From: Tsukamurella ocularis
GTDB taxonomy: Bacteria; Actinomycetota; Actinomycetes; Mycobacteriales; Mycobacteriaceae
Assembly (NCBI RefSeq): GCF_024807615.1
Contig: NZ_JANUCJ010000002.1
Span: 434,001-498,000, forward strand
Length of the DNA: 64,000 nucleotides
Direction: 5' to 3'
Shown here: one piece after another, positions 8,741 through 17,771 of the stretch
How the letters are laid out: each line of letters starts with the position of its first letter
Position numbering within the stretch: the stretch's first letter is position 1
Notes under the pieces: model-generated
What the model was told of the DNA's origin: nothing
Database searches by the model: none
The model's input: the letters and a program-made list of their open reading frames with translations, nothing else
Position numbers and translations under genes: made by a program

Positions 8741-10716
8741 CCAAGAGTCGCGAGCGCATCGCGGTCGCCGTCCTCCTGGCGGGGACGGCGATCGCCTACC
8801 TGTGGTCGCTCGGCCGCGCGGGGTGGGCCAACGCCTTCTACTCGGCCGCCGTGCAGGCCGGCACCGTCAGCTGGAAGGCCATGTTCTTCGGCAGCTCGGA
8901 CGGCGCGAACTCGATCACCGTCGACAAACCGCCCGCCTCGCTGTGGGTGATGGAGCTCTCCACGCGCCTGTTCGGCGTGAACTCCTGGGCGATGCTCATT
9001 CCGCAGGCGCTGCTCGGGGTAGCGTCGGTCGCGCTCCTCTACGCGACGGTGCGCCGCCGCTTCGGCCCCGGCGCAGGTCTCCTCGCCGGACTCCTGCTCG
9101 CCGTCACCCCGGTGGCGGCCATGATGTTCCGGTTCAACAACCCGGACGCCCTGCTCGTGCTGCTCATGATCGCCGCGACCTGGGCCATGCTGCGCGCGGT
9201 CGAGGACGGCCGGTGGCGGTGGCTCATCGCGTGCGGCGCCTTCGTGGGACTGGGCTTCCTGACCAAGCAACTCGCCGTGATGCTGATCGTGCCCGGGCTG
9301 GCGCTAACCTACCTGGTGGCAGGGCCGACGAAGCTCGGCACACGCCTCGCGCAGTTGTTCGCCGCGGGCGCCGCGATGATCGTCGCCGCCGGGTGGTGGC
9401 TGCTCACCGTCGAGCTGTGGCCCGCTTCCTCACGGCCGTGGATCGGCGGCTCACAGAACAATTCGATCCTCGAGCTGACGCTGGGCTACAACGGCCTCGG
9501 CCGGCTCAACGGCAACGAGAAGGGCAGCGTCGGGCCGGGCCGCGGTGGACTGGAAATGCCCGCGGGCTTCGAGCTCCCCGCAGGGATGGAGATGCCCGGG
9601 CGCCGCGGCGGCGGGATGTTCGGCGACGCCGGGGTCCTGCGCATGTTCCAGCCCGAGCAGGCCGGGCAGATCGCGTGGCTCCTCCCCGCGGCGTTGATCG
9701 CGATCGCCCTGGTGCTGATCCTGCGCGGACGCTCGCCTCGGACGGACGGCGATCGCGCCGCCGTGATCGCCTGGGGCGGATGGCTGCTCGTCACCGGGAT
9801 CACGTTCAGCCTGATGGCGGGCATCTTCCACGCGTACTACACCGTAGCGCTGGCACCCGCGATCGCGGCACTGGTCGCCATCGGTGTGGCCGTGGGCTGG
9901 CGGGAACGTGAGCGACCGTGGGTGCGCGCGGTCGCCGCCCTCACCGTCGCCGCCACGGGTGCGACGGCCTGGTACGTCCTGGATCAGACGCCCTACTGGA
10001 ATCCGTGGCTGCGCTGGGCGATCGCGGCGACGGCCACCGTCTCGACGATGGCTATCCTCGCGACCCTGCTCCCCGCGGTCGCACGCAGCCGGCGCCTCGT
10101 CGGAGTGATCGCCGCGACGGCGCTGTTCACCGCGATCTCCGGTCAGGTGGCCTTCACGGTCGAGACCATCGCGACTCCGCGGCAGGGCGCCATCGTCTCG
10201 GCGGGCCCGTCGAGTGGGCACGGCTTCGGTGGTGGCCCGGGTGGCGGGAAGCGGATGGATCGTGCCGGGGGCGGCGGGCCGGGCGGCACTCTGCGGTCCG
10301 ACGGTGCCCGCACGGACGCGCCGGGCGGAGACGAGCGCGGCGGCGGACCGTCGTTCCTGATGGGCAGTAAGGCGGGTCCGGAGATCACTGCGCTCCTACA
10401 GAGTGACGCGGACCGGTACACCTGGGTCGCGGCGACGGTCGGGGCGAACGCAGCGGCCGGGTACCAGCTGGCCACGGAGAAGCCGGTGATGCCGATCGGC
10501 GGCTTCAACGGCACCGACCCCTCCCCCACGCTCGCGCAGTTCCAGCAGTACGTGCGGGACGGCAAGATCCACTACTTCCTCGCCGAATCCGGCGGCGGAT
10601 TCGGCGGCTTCGGCGGATCCGGCACCGCGGCGGAGATCCGGTCGTGGATCGAAAAGACGTTCTCGTCGCGCACCGTCGACGGGGTCAGCGTCTACGACCT
10701 CACGGCGCTGAAGTAG
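8737..10716 (+). CDS. GT39-type membrane glycosyltransferase (ArnT/PMT-like)
   Basis: A 659-residue multi-span transferase of the protein-mannosyltransferase/ArnT type, which moves a sugar from a polyprenyl-phosphate carrier to an acceptor outside the membrane. Early features include the luminal loop with VDKPP at 62-66, a family hallmark, followed by about ten hydrophobic segments. The extracytoplasmic C-terminal part holds an unusually Gly-rich insert (around residues 490-545, with runs such as GGGPGG) before a folded tail. GTG start at 8737 overlaps the upstream GT2-GtrA stop. The acceptor (protein, lipid or arabinogalactan-type polymer) is unknown. Confidence 0.85.
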   Translation: MTKSRERIAVAVLLAGTAIAYLWSLGRAGWANAFYSAAVQAGTVSWKAMFFGSSDGANSITVDKPPASLWVMELSTRLFGVNSWAMLIPQALLGVASVALLYATVRRRFGPGAGLLAGLLLAVTPVAAMMFRFNNPDALLVLLMIAATWAMLRAVEDGRWRWLIACGAFVGLGFLTKQLAVMLIVPGLALTYLVAGPTKLGTRLAQLFAAGAAMIVAAGWWLLTVELWPASSRPWIGGSQNNSILELTLGYNGLGRLNGNEKGSVGPGRGGLEMPAGFELPAGMEMPGRRGGGMFGDAGVLRMFQPEQAGQIAWLLPAALIAIALVLILRGRSPRTDGDRAAVIAWGGWLLVTGITFSLMAGIFHAYYTVALAPAIAALVAIGVAVGWRERERPWVRAVAALTVAATGATAWYVLDQTPYWNPWLRWAIAATATVSTMAILATLLPAVARSRRLVGVIAATALFTAISGQVAFTVETIATPRQGAIVSAGPSSGHGFGGGPGGGKRMDRAGGGGPGGTLRSDGARTDAPGGDERGGGPSFLMGSKAGPEITALLQSDADRYTWVAATVGANAAAGYQLATEKPVMPIGGFNGTDPSPTLAQFQQYVRDGKIHYFLAESGGGFGGFGGSGTAAEIRSWIEKTFSSRTVDGVSVYDLTALK

Positions 10717-10773
10717 GCCGGTGCCGTCGGAACCGGGCGATTCGCGGCCACGACGATGTATATCGATCGTGTG

Positions 10774-10795
10774 CCGGAATCAGCCCGGTTTCCGG
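10774..10795. terminator. Weak inverted repeat between convergent genes
   Basis: CCGGAA at 10774-10779 and TTCCGG at 10790-10795 form a six-pair stem with a ten-base loop between the convergent GT39 and ruvB genes. There is no T-run, so intrinsic termination is only possible, not shown. Confidence 0.3.
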
Positions 10796-10798
10796 GTG

Positions 10799-11872
10799 TC
10801 AGAACAGCGGGTCTCCGCGCACCTCAATGCCGGCCGCGAGCGCACCCGTGGGCGGCTCGAGGCCGAGGTGATGCCAGGCGGCCATCGTCGCGACGCGGCC
10901 GCGCGGGGTGCGGGCCAGCATGCCGGCACGCACGAGGAAGGGCTCGCACACCTCCTCGACGGTGCCGGGCTCCTCACCGACGGCTACTGCCAGCGTCGAG
11001 ACACCCACTGGGCCACCCCCGAAGCTGCGGATAAGGGCGCCGAGCACGGCGCGGTCGAGCCGGTCGAGACCGAGCTCATCGACGTCGTAGACCTTGAGCG
11101 CCCCGCGCGCGACGTCTACAGTGACCGTCCCGTCGGCACGGACATCGGCGAAGTCGCGGACACGGCGCAGCAGGCGGTTGGCGATGCGGGGGGTGCCCCG
11201 ACTTCGGCTGCCGATCTCCGCAGCCGCCTCCCGATCGATGGTGATGCCGAGGATCTTGGCGCTGCGCTCGATGACCTGGACCAGATCGGCCGTCTCGTAG
11301 AAGTCCATGTGGGCGGTGAAACCGAACCGATCACGAAGCGGGCCCGTGAGCGCACCGGACCGCGTGGTGGCGCCGACCAGCGTGAACGGCGCCACGTCGA
11401 GCGGGATGGAGGTGGCGCCAGGCCCCTTACCGACCACCACGTCGACCCGGAAGTCCTCCATGGCGAGGTAGAGCATCTCCTCGGCGGGGCGGGCCATGCG
11501 GTGGATCTCGTCGATGAACAGCACGTCGCCCTCGACGAGGTTCGACAGCATCGCCGCGAGATCGCCGGCGCGTTCGAGAGCGGGGCCGGACGTGACGCGC
11601 AGGGCCGTGCCCAGCTCGCCCGCGATGATCATCGCGAGGCTGGTCTTGCCCAGGCCCGGCGGACCCGACAGCAGGATGTGATCGGGGGTGCCTCCGCGGA
11701 GTTTCGCCCCGTGTAGCACCAACTGCAGCTGCTCGCGGACCTTCGGCTGCCCGATGAACTCGTCGAGCGACTTGGGGCGCAGCGACTCGGTGTCGTCACC
11801 CGAGAGCGCCGCCGGACCCATGATGCCCTCGGCCTCGTCGAACTCGCTGCCCACCTCGTCGTCGTAGTGCAT
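10799..11872 (-). CDS. ruvB: Holliday junction branch-migration ATPase RuvB
   Basis: RuvB is the hexameric AAA+ motor that drives branch migration of Holliday junctions with RuvA. The 357-residue protein has Walker [10 protein letters not shown] at 70-78, Walker B FIDEIHR with Asp121 and Glu122, the sensor stretch GATTRSG and the C-terminal winged-helix domain with [11 protein letters not shown]. The start ATG at 11872 directly abuts the ruvA stop. It is the last gene of the ruvCAB operon, which sits behind a LexA-box candidate at 13083-13098. Confidence 0.97.
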   Translation of the reverse strand: MHYDDEVGSEFDEAEGIMGPAALSGDDTESLRPKSLDEFIGQPKVREQLQLVLHGAKLRGGTPDHILLSGPPGLGKTSLAMIIAGELGTALRVTSGPALERAGDLAAMLSNLVEGDVLFIDEIHRMARPAEEMLYLAMEDFRVDVVVGKGPGATSIPLDVAPFTLVGATTRSGALTGPLRDRFGFTAHMDFYETADLVQVIERSAKILGITIDREAAAEIGSRSRGTPRIANRLLRRVRDFADVRADGTVTVDVARGALKVYDVDELGLDRLDRAVLGALIRSFGGGPVGVSTLAVAVGEEPGTVEEVCEPFLVRAGMLARTPRGRVATMAAWHHLGLEPPTGALAAGIEVRGDPLF

Positions 11873-12472
11873 CTAGCCGCGTCCCAAAGACTTCAGGGCG
11901 TCGCGCAACAGCTCGGAGACCGACTTGTCCGGCCCGGCTTCCACGGCAACCGCGACCGCCGGCTCGGCCTGCTTCGCGGTGAAGCCCAGCCCCTCCAAGG
12001 CGTCGAGGAGCTGCTGGGAGACACCGCCCGCCGGCACCGCCGACCCGGTGGCGCCGCCGCCGGCGGACGGCGCGGCCGAGACCTTGTCCTTGAGCTCGAT
12101 GTGGATACGCTCGGCGACCCGCTTGCCGATCCCGGGGATCAGGCACAGCGTCTTGAGGTCCCCCGCCGCGATCGCGGTCTGCATCTGTGCGGGATCGAGC
12201 ACCGCGATCGCCGCCATGGCCAGCCGGGGACCCACGCCCTGCACGGTCTGCACCAGGTGGAACAGCTCCTGCTGCGGGCCGTCGGTGAAGCCGTAGAGGG
12301 TCTGCGAGTCCTCGCGCACGACCATCGACGTGAGCAGGAAGCCCTCGGCGCCCCGGGTGAGCGCACCCGCGGTGTTCGGCGCCACCAGCACCTTGTAGCC
12401 CACGCCGCCGCACTCGATCACCACGTGATCCAGACCGATGTGCCGAACCTCGCCGCGCAGTGACGCGATCAT
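11873..12472 (-). CDS. ruvA: Holliday junction DNA-binding protein RuvA
   Basis: RuvA binds the four-way junction as a tetramer and loads RuvB. The 199-residue protein starts with the OB-fold stretch MIASLRGEV, contains two helix-hairpin-helix regions (VQGVGPRLA and IPGIGKRVA) and ends with the RuvB-contacting three-helix domain, separated by an Ala/Gly-rich linker around 133-150. The start ATG at 12472 overlaps the ruvC stop by four bases, supporting coupled translation. Confidence 0.97.
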   Translation of the reverse strand: MIASLRGEVRHIGLDHVVIECGGVGYKVLVAPNTAGALTRGAEGFLLTSMVVREDSQTLYGFTDGPQQELFHLVQTVQGVGPRLAMAAIAVLDPAQMQTAIAAGDLKTLCLIPGIGKRVAERIHIELKDKVSAAPSAGGGATGSAVPAGGVSQQLLDALEGLGFTAKQAEPAVAVAVEAGPDKSVSELLRDALKSLGRG

Positions 12473-13056
12473 CGCACTCCCCCCGTCACCTTCTTCGCCG
12501 CGCGGCGCTGCGCCGCGAGCCGCTGTTCGAAGACCTTCTTCTGTTCCTCCGCACGACGTTCCGCCTCTGCCATCCGCGCGATCATCGGCGCGCGCCAGCT
12601 GTGGCAGACGGCGAGGGCGAGGGCGTCCGCGGCGTCCGCGGGCTCCGGCGCCTTCTGCAGCCCGAGGATCCGGGTGATCATCGTCGTCACCTGCGCCTTG
12701 CCGGCATTGCCGTTGCCGGTGACGGCCGCCTTCACCTCCGACGGCGTGTGGAAGTGCACGTCGATGCCGCGGCGCGCGGCGGCGAGCGCGACGACGCCGC
12801 CGGCCTGCGCGGTACCCATCGCCGTGGAGACGTTGTGCTGCGCGAACACCCGCTCGACCGCGATCACGTCCGGCTCGTGGGTGTCCATCCAGAACTCTGC
12901 CGCGGTCCATACCGCCAGCAGCCGCTCCGCCAACGGCATCGTCGCGGGCGTGCGGACCACGTCCACGTCGAGCGCCGTGACCTTGCGACCCACCCCCGTC
13001 TCGACCACCGACAGGCCGCAGCGCGTGAGCCCGGGGTCCACCCCCATCACCCGCAT
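12469..13056 (-). CDS. ruvC: Crossover junction endodeoxyribonuclease RuvC
   Basis: RuvC resolves Holliday junctions by paired nicks. All four metal-binding acids are present: Asp7 (GVDPGLT), Glu68 (AVERVF), Asp141 and Asp144 (ADAADA). The start ATG at 13056 is chosen because GGAGG (13064-13068, minus strand) stands seven bases upstream and the family begins with RV-GVDPG; the frame is open to 13143 but that extension has no ribosome site. The 195-residue protein has a longer C-terminal tail (about 20 residues, Arg/Lys-rich) than E. coli RuvC. A LexA-like box lies 27 bases upstream. Confidence 0.96.
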   Translation of the reverse strand: MRVMGVDPGLTRCGLSVVETGVGRKVTALDVDVVRTPATMPLAERLLAVWTAAEFWMDTHEPDVIAVERVFAQHNVSTAMGTAQAGGVVALAAARRGIDVHFHTPSEVKAAVTGNGNAGKAQVTTMITRILGLQKAPEPADAADALALAVCHSWRAPMIARMAEAERRAEEQKKVFEQRLAAQRRAAKKVTGGVR

Positions 13057-13082
13057 CGCCGTACCTCCACACCGTCGAACAG

Positions 13083-13098
13083 TCAAACCTTTGTTCGA
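13083..13098. promoter_or_regulatory. LexA (SOS) box candidate for ruvCAB
   Basis: On the minus strand the site reads TCGAAC-AAAG-GTTTGA. It matches the actinobacterial SOS palindrome TCGAAC-N4-GTTCGA at all but one of the twelve defined positions. It lies 27 bases upstream of the ruvC start, where a repressor would block transcription. A further TCGAAC half-site is at 13075-13080 on the plus strand. SOS control of ruvC is known in mycobacteria. Confidence 0.7.
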
Positions 13099-13143
13099 GA
13101 GCATACCCGCACCGCGCATCCCCGGATGCAACGACGCGCCCAC

Positions 13144-14847
13144 CTACTCGCAGATGACGGTGGGCACCGGGTCGTACTTGACGGTACGGGTGTGACGGGA
13201 GAGAACGTTGCCGCTCCGGGCATCGGTGATCGTCCGGGTGTTACTCGTGGTGAAGCCGGGCTGCCCGGTGCTGGCGACGCAGTGCGGCCCCTTCGGGAGC
13301 CGGATGGTCGACGGCTGCGTCGGCAGGCTGCGGGATCCGGTACTCGACGACACCTCGCGGGTCTTCGTGCTCCACATCCGCACCGTCACCGACGACGAGC
13401 CCGCACTGGACTCGATCACGATGCCGTAGGGCGTGTCATTGCGGAACTGCAAGTCGATCGCGCCCTCGAAGACGGTGGCCTCACGTGCCTCGGGGTACCG
13501 CGAGATGTAGTAGCTGTGCTCGGTGTGGCCCGCGTCCTCGAGGCCGGCGAAGTAGGCGGCGTTGTACAGCGTGGTGGCGAACTGCGAGATACCGCCGCCG
13601 ACGGCCTTGTCCGGGCGGCCGTTGTTGATGATGCCGGATTCCACGTAGCCCTGCGCGGTGCCGCGGGGGCCGGTGTAGCCGTTGAGGGAGAAGGTCTCGC
13701 CGGGCAGCACCACGGCGCCGTTCACCTGCTGAGCGACGCGGCGGATATTGACGCCCGAGGCGTCGCTGAACCCTCCGGTGGAGAACTCGCTGACTACCTC
13801 GCGCACGCCGAGTTCCTTGGCCTTCGCGGTCGAGACCTTGGGCTCGACGGCCTTGAACTGCGCGGTCGCGGTGCGGCCCTGCGTGGACTGCTCGGTGACG
13901 GCCTTGGTGACCGCGTCGATCGTCGGGTCCCAGACGACCTCGCGGCCGGGAACGGCCTCGGTCACCGTCGGGGTGCCGCCCGAGAGGTCGAAGCTCGCGT
14001 CCTTGGGCTTGGCCACAGCTGATTCGAGCCGCGTACCGAGGACCTTTTTCGCGGCCTCTCGATCCACCTTCGGAGCGAGGTTGCCGGCACCGTCGGGCTG
14101 GAAGGAGAGGAAGGTGCCGATATCAGCCCCGGACACCCGGCCGACGGTGCCCGCGGCCACCTGTCCCGCGGCGTCGCGCCGCAGGACGACATCCGAGGCG
14201 ACCGCCTGTGCGGCGGCCCCGGTGGTCACTGCGCGCACCACGTCCGCGGAGACCGTGGGCGTCACGGCCTCCGTGGGGACAATGATATCGGTGGAGTCGG
14301 GCCAGGCGGCGGCGACCACCGCGGCCGCCTTGCCCAGGTCGATCGTGTCGCCGGCCTTCGGCTCGACGGCCACCGGCTTGCCACCGCGGTAGATCACGGC
14401 GCCCTCGCCGGCCTCCGACGTCAGGGCGCCGGCGGCCTTCGTGATCGCGGCGTCGAAGGCCTGCCTGTTCAACGTGGACGCGGGGTGCACGTTCCGGTCA
14501 CTGACCAGACCGATCAGGTCCCGCAGCGGCGAGCGCTCGTCGATCGCGCGCTGCACGGTGCCAGGCACGTCCATGGACAGACCCAATTGCGCGGGCTGGA
14601 GCCGGACCTCACCCTTGGCGGTACGGATCGTGATCGGCTCAGCATCCACCCGCTTCGCGGCATCGTCGAGGCGATGCGTCGCATCGTCGCGCCCCAGCGC
14701 CCCGAACTCCACGCCCACCGCGGTGGCGCCGTGGACGGTCTCGGCGCGCCCCGACTCCCAGACCGCCGCACCGCCCGCCCCGAGCAGCAGGGCCGCCACC
14801 AGAGCCAGGACCGGGGCGCGCCGCAGCGCTGATCGGTTGGAAGTCAC
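13144..14847 (-). CDS. Membrane-anchored VanW-domain protein (YoaR-like)
   Basis: A 567-residue protein with one N-terminal membrane anchor (about 10-30, LALVAALLLGAGGAAV), a repeated peptidoglycan-binding-like region of the YoaR type (about 40-330) and a C-terminal VanW domain (about 350-480) with PGETFSLN and GGGISQFATTLYNAA. VanW proteins occur in vancomycin-resistance loci and widely in Gram-positive cells; the biochemical role is not established. The GTG at 14847 is chosen because a TATTCT -10 element ends six bases before it, fitting a leaderless message. GTG at 14883 is the alternative. It interrupts the common yebC-ruvC adjacency. Confidence 0.85.
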   Translation of the reverse strand: MTSNRSALRRAPVLALVAALLLGAGGAAVWESGRAETVHGATAVGVEFGALGRDDATHRLDDAAKRVDAEPITIRTAKGEVRLQPAQLGLSMDVPGTVQRAIDERSPLRDLIGLVSDRNVHPASTLNRQAFDAAITKAAGALTSEAGEGAVIYRGGKPVAVEPKAGDTIDLGKAAAVVAAAWPDSTDIIVPTEAVTPTVSADVVRAVTTGAAAQAVASDVVLRRDAAGQVAAGTVGRVSGADIGTFLSFQPDGAGNLAPKVDREAAKKVLGTRLESAVAKPKDASFDLSGGTPTVTEAVPGREVVWDPTIDAVTKAVTEQSTQGRTATAQFKAVEPKVSTAKAKELGVREVVSEFSTGGFSDASGVNIRRVAQQVNGAVVLPGETFSLNGYTGPRGTAQGYVESGIINNGRPDKAVGGGISQFATTLYNAAYFAGLEDAGHTEHSYYISRYPEAREATVFEGAIDLQFRNDTPYGIVIESSAGSSSVTVRMWSTKTREVSSSTGSRSLPTQPSTIRLPKGPHCVASTGQPGFTTSNTRTITDARSGNVLSRHTRTVKYDPVPTVICE

Positions 14848-14853
14848 AACCTG

Positions 14854-14859
14854 AGAATA
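14854..14859 (-). promoter_or_regulatory. -10 element for leaderless VanW gene
   Basis: TATTCT on the minus strand fits the actinobacterial TAnnnT -10 consensus. Six bases separate it from the GTG start at 14847, which is the spacing expected when transcription begins at the start codon. No Shine-Dalgarno sequence precedes the GTG. Confidence 0.45.
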
Positions 14860-14916
14860 TCCTGACGCGTAGTTACCGCACACTAGGGGCGATGCGATAC
14901 CGCAATCTCAGGCCAC

Positions 14917-15672
14917 TCAGTCCTCGTCGAGCTCTGCGAGGACCTCGTCGGAGATGTCGACGTTGGTGTACACGTTCTGCACGTCGTCGCTGTCCTCCAG
15001 CGCGTCCACCAGCTTGAACACCTTGCGCGCACCGTCGGCGTCGACGGGAACCTCGACCGACGCGCGGAACCCGGACTCCGCGGACTCGTAGTCGATGCCC
15101 GCCTCCTGCAGGGCGCTGCGCACCGCCACGAGATCGGTGGGCTCGGAGACGATCTCGAACTGATCGCCCAGGTCGCTGATCTCCTCGGCACCCGCGTCGA
15201 GCACGGCCATGAGCACGTCGTCCTCGGCCTGGTCGTTCTTGTCCAGCGTGACGATGCCCTTGCGGGTGAACAGATACGACACCGAGCCCGGGTCGGCCAT
15301 GTTACCGCCGTTGCGGGTCATCGCCACGCGGACCTCGCCGGCGGCACGGTTGCGGTTGTCGGTGAGGCACTCGATCAGCACCGCCACGCCATTGGGGCCG
15401 TAGCCCTCGTACATGATGGTCTGCCAGTCGGCGCCGCCGGCCTCTTCGCCACCGCCGCGCTTGCGGGCCCGCTCGATGTTGTCATTGGGGACCGAGGTCT
15501 TCTTCGCCTTCTGAATGGCGTCGTAAAGCGTGGGGTTGCCGTCAGGGTCGCTGCCACCCGTGCGCGCCGCGACCTCGATGTTCTTGATCAGCTTGGCGAA
15601 CAGCTTGCCGCGCTTGGCGTCGATCGCCGCCTTCTTGTGCTTGGTGGTGGCCCATTTGGAATGGCCGCTCAT
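14917..15672 (-). CDS. YebC/PmpR-family regulator or translation factor
   Basis: A 251-residue member of the TACO1/YebC family, recognised by the N-terminus [15 protein letters not shown] and the stretch GYGPNGVA around residues 88-95. The acidic C-terminus is typical. YebC proteins have been described both as DNA-binding regulators and as factors that help ribosomes through proline-rich stretches. In mycobacteria yebC lies between pdxT and ruvC, as it does here apart from inserted WS/DGAT and VanW genes. Confidence 0.93.
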   Translation of the reverse strand: MSGHSKWATTKHKKAAIDAKRGKLFAKLIKNIEVAARTGGSDPDGNPTLYDAIQKAKKTSVPNDNIERARKRGGGEEAGGADWQTIMYEGYGPNGVAVLIECLTDNRNRAAGEVRVAMTRNGGNMADPGSVSYLFTRKGIVTLDKNDQAEDDVLMAVLDAGAEEISDLGDQFEIVSEPTDLVAVRSALQEAGIDYESAESGFRASVEVPVDADGARKVFKLVDALEDSDDVQNVYTNVDISDEVLAELDED

Positions 15673-15717
15673 CGATCCCTCGATTCCGTTCGGGTGCGCT
15701 GCATCAACCCTGCGAGT

Positions 15718-17109
15718 TTACGTGAAAGCCTTCTCCAGCTCCGTCAACGCGTCCTCCAGGTGGTGGATCAGGCGCTGCACGTGCGGGACCGACGTCCGGC
15801 ACGCGGTGATCCCGAACTCCAGATTCCGGTTGTTCGTGCAGATGGTGATGTTCACCGCCTGGCCCTCCCACGGGATCGACGCCGGGTACACGCCGTCGAG
15901 GTGCGCGCCGTTCCAGTACATCGCCTCGCGCGGCCCCGGGACGTTCGAGATGACAAGGTTGAACGGCGGGCGCGCGACGCCCCGGTACCCGGGCAGCATG
16001 CCCGGCGCGAGGCCCGCGATGTTCGCCGCGCTGAGCGCCAGCACCTGCAGCGGGGACAACTCCCCCATCACCTTGCGGGCGGCGCGCACGGAGTCCTGGA
16101 TCGCCGTGACCCGGGCCGCCGGATCGGTGAGGTCGGTCGCCAGCGTCGAGATCACCGCGCCGACCGCGTTCGACGACGACTCGGCGCCCTCCTTGTGCAG
16201 CGAGACCGGCACCATGGCCGTCAGCGAGCGATCCGGCAGCTCGTTCAGCTCCAGCAGGTACGCGCGGAGTGCGGCGCCGCACATGGCGAGGACGATGTCG
16301 TTGACCGTGGCACCGGCCTTCTTCCGGACCGTGTCGATCCGATCGAGGGAATACGACTGCGCGACGAACCGCCGCGCTCCGCCGATCGGCACGTTGAAGA
16401 TGGTGTGCGGGGCCTGGAAGGGCGCCTTGTAGTCGTGATCGCGGATCGACGTGCCCGCGACCTTCATCGAGGCGGGCAGCATGCCCAGCACCTCGCCGGT
16501 GAGGCCACCTATCTGCTTCACCGCGCCGAGCGGGCTGAAGGGCAGGCCCCCCTTCGACGGTGGCGGCGCCGTCTCCGGCTTCCGGCGGCGCCCGAGACCG
16601 GGCTGCCAGACGACGCGGCCCTCGCGGTCGTCGGGATCGGGCGAGAGCGCGAGGGTCATGTACCGCAGCGCGGAGACACCGTCGACCAGGGAGTGGTGCA
16701 CCTTGGAGTAGACGGCGAAGCGCCCGTCCTCCAGCCCCTCGATGACGTGCACCTCCCACATCGGACGGTGCCGGTCGAGCAGCGTCTCGTGCCACAGCGA
16801 GACCTGCTGGAAGAGCTCGCGGATGCGGCCCGGCTGGGGCAGGGCCGAGTGCCGGACGTGGTACTCGAGGTCGATGGAGTCGACCTCGGACCACCAGGTG
16901 TTGCCGAGGATCCCGACGGGGTCGGCGGGCCGGCGCCCGAACTTCTCACTGACGGCGAGGTGCGAGCGCATCGTCTCGACCACAGAGCGCACGAAGTCGG
17001 GTCCCGCGCCCTTGGGCGGGGTGAACAGCTGCAGGCCGCCGACGTGCATCGGGTGCTCGCGCGACTCCGCCATCAGGAACATCGAATCGGTCACCGGCAT
17101 GTAGCTCAC
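15718..17109 (-). CDS. WS/DGAT wax ester synthase / diacylglycerol acyltransferase
   Basis: WS/DGAT enzymes esterify fatty alcohols or diacylglycerol with acyl-CoA, making storage lipids in mycolate bacteria. The 463-residue protein has the catalytic HHxxxDG at 138-144 (VHHSLVDG) and typical family stretches such as NDIVLAMC and NLVISNVPGP. The GTG at 17109 is chosen since AGGGGGAG stands seven bases before it; the internal ATG three codons later (MPVTDS) is possible but lacks that spacing. It sits between pdxT and yebC, where mycobacteria have no such gene, so I take it as a lineage-specific insertion. Confidence 0.92.
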   Translation of the reverse strand: MSYMPVTDSMFLMAESREHPMHVGGLQLFTPPKGAGPDFVRSVVETMRSHLAVSEKFGRRPADPVGILGNTWWSEVDSIDLEYHVRHSALPQPGRIRELFQQVSLWHETLLDRHRPMWEVHVIEGLEDGRFAVYSKVHHSLVDGVSALRYMTLALSPDPDDREGRVVWQPGLGRRRKPETAPPPSKGGLPFSPLGAVKQIGGLTGEVLGMLPASMKVAGTSIRDHDYKAPFQAPHTIFNVPIGGARRFVAQSYSLDRIDTVRKKAGATVNDIVLAMCGAALRAYLLELNELPDRSLTAMVPVSLHKEGAESSSNAVGAVISTLATDLTDPAARVTAIQDSVRAARKVMGELSPLQVLALSAANIAGLAPGMLPGYRGVARPPFNLVISNVPGPREAMYWNGAHLDGVYPASIPWEGQAVNITICTNNRNLEFGITACRTSVPHVQRLIHHLEDALTELEKAFT

Positions 17110-17138
17110 GTCGCCACTCCCCCTCTGCGGCGGCGGTG

Positions 17139-17744
17139 TTATCGCCGCCGGACGATGTCCACGAAGCGACGGTGGATCCGCAGATCGCCCGTGACCTCGG
17201 GATGGAAGGATGTGGCCATCGTCACACCCTGTCGAACAGCGACAACCGTACCCGCCGTCGGACCGGCCTCCGCAGGCACCCTCGCCAGCACCTCGACGCC
17301 CTCGCCGACCCGCTCCACCCACGGTGCGCGGATGAACACGGCACGCACGGGATCGCCGTCGACCCCCTTGACCGCGAGGTCGGTCTCGAAGGAGTCCACC
17401 TGCCTGCCGAAGGCGTTCCGTCGCACGGTCATGTCGATGGCGCCGAGACACCGGGCATCTGGGCGGGTGTCGAGCACCTCCGAGGCGAGCAGGATCATGC
17501 CCGCGCAGGAGCCGTAGGCCGGGAGCCCGCGTGCGAGCGCCTCGCGGAGCGGGTCGAACAGATCGAAAACGCCGAGCAGCCGGCTGATGGTGGTCGACTC
17601 CCCGCCGGGGATGACGATGCCGTCGACAGCGGCGAGATCCTCTGCGGTTCGCACCGTCGTGGTGGCGGCGCCGGCCGCCTCGAGCGCGTGGCGGTGCTCG
17701 CGCACGTCACCCTGGAGAGCGAGGACTCCGATCCGTACGGTCAC
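17139..17744 (-). CDS. pdxT: Pyridoxal 5'-phosphate synthase glutaminase subunit PdxT
   Basis: PdxT releases ammonia from glutamine and passes it to PdxS for vitamin B6 synthesis. The 201-residue class I-like glutaminase has PGGEST at 46-51, the nucleophile Cys80 in YGSCAG and the His181/Glu183 pair in SFHPEVTGD. Its partner pdxS lies about 3 kb upstream on the same strand, separated by tesB, PP2C and FHA genes. The start ATG at 17744 follows tesB by 27 bases. Confidence 0.96.
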   Translation of the reverse strand: MTVRIGVLALQGDVREHRHALEAAGAATTTVRTAEDLAAVDGIVIPGGESTTISRLLGVFDLFDPLREALARGLPAYGSCAGMILLASEVLDTRPDARCLGAIDMTVRRNAFGRQVDSFETDLAVKGVDGDPVRAVFIRAPWVERVGEGVEVLARVPAEAGPTAGTVVAVRQGVTMATSFHPEVTGDLRIHRRFVDIVRRR

Positions 17745-17771
17745 GGAGAGCCAGCCTAAACCGCGCCGCGT

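Noticed and set aside
13075-13098. TCGAAC and GTTCGA with a 12-base spacer as the SOS operator
   Set aside because: LexA boxes need a four-base spacer; the pair TCAAAC-CTTT-GTTCGA at 13083-13098 has the correct spacing with only one mismatch.
13057-13143. An N-terminal extension of RuvC
   Set aside because: GGAGG is placed for the ATG at 13056, the LexA box would lie inside the extension, and RuvC proteins begin at that methionine.
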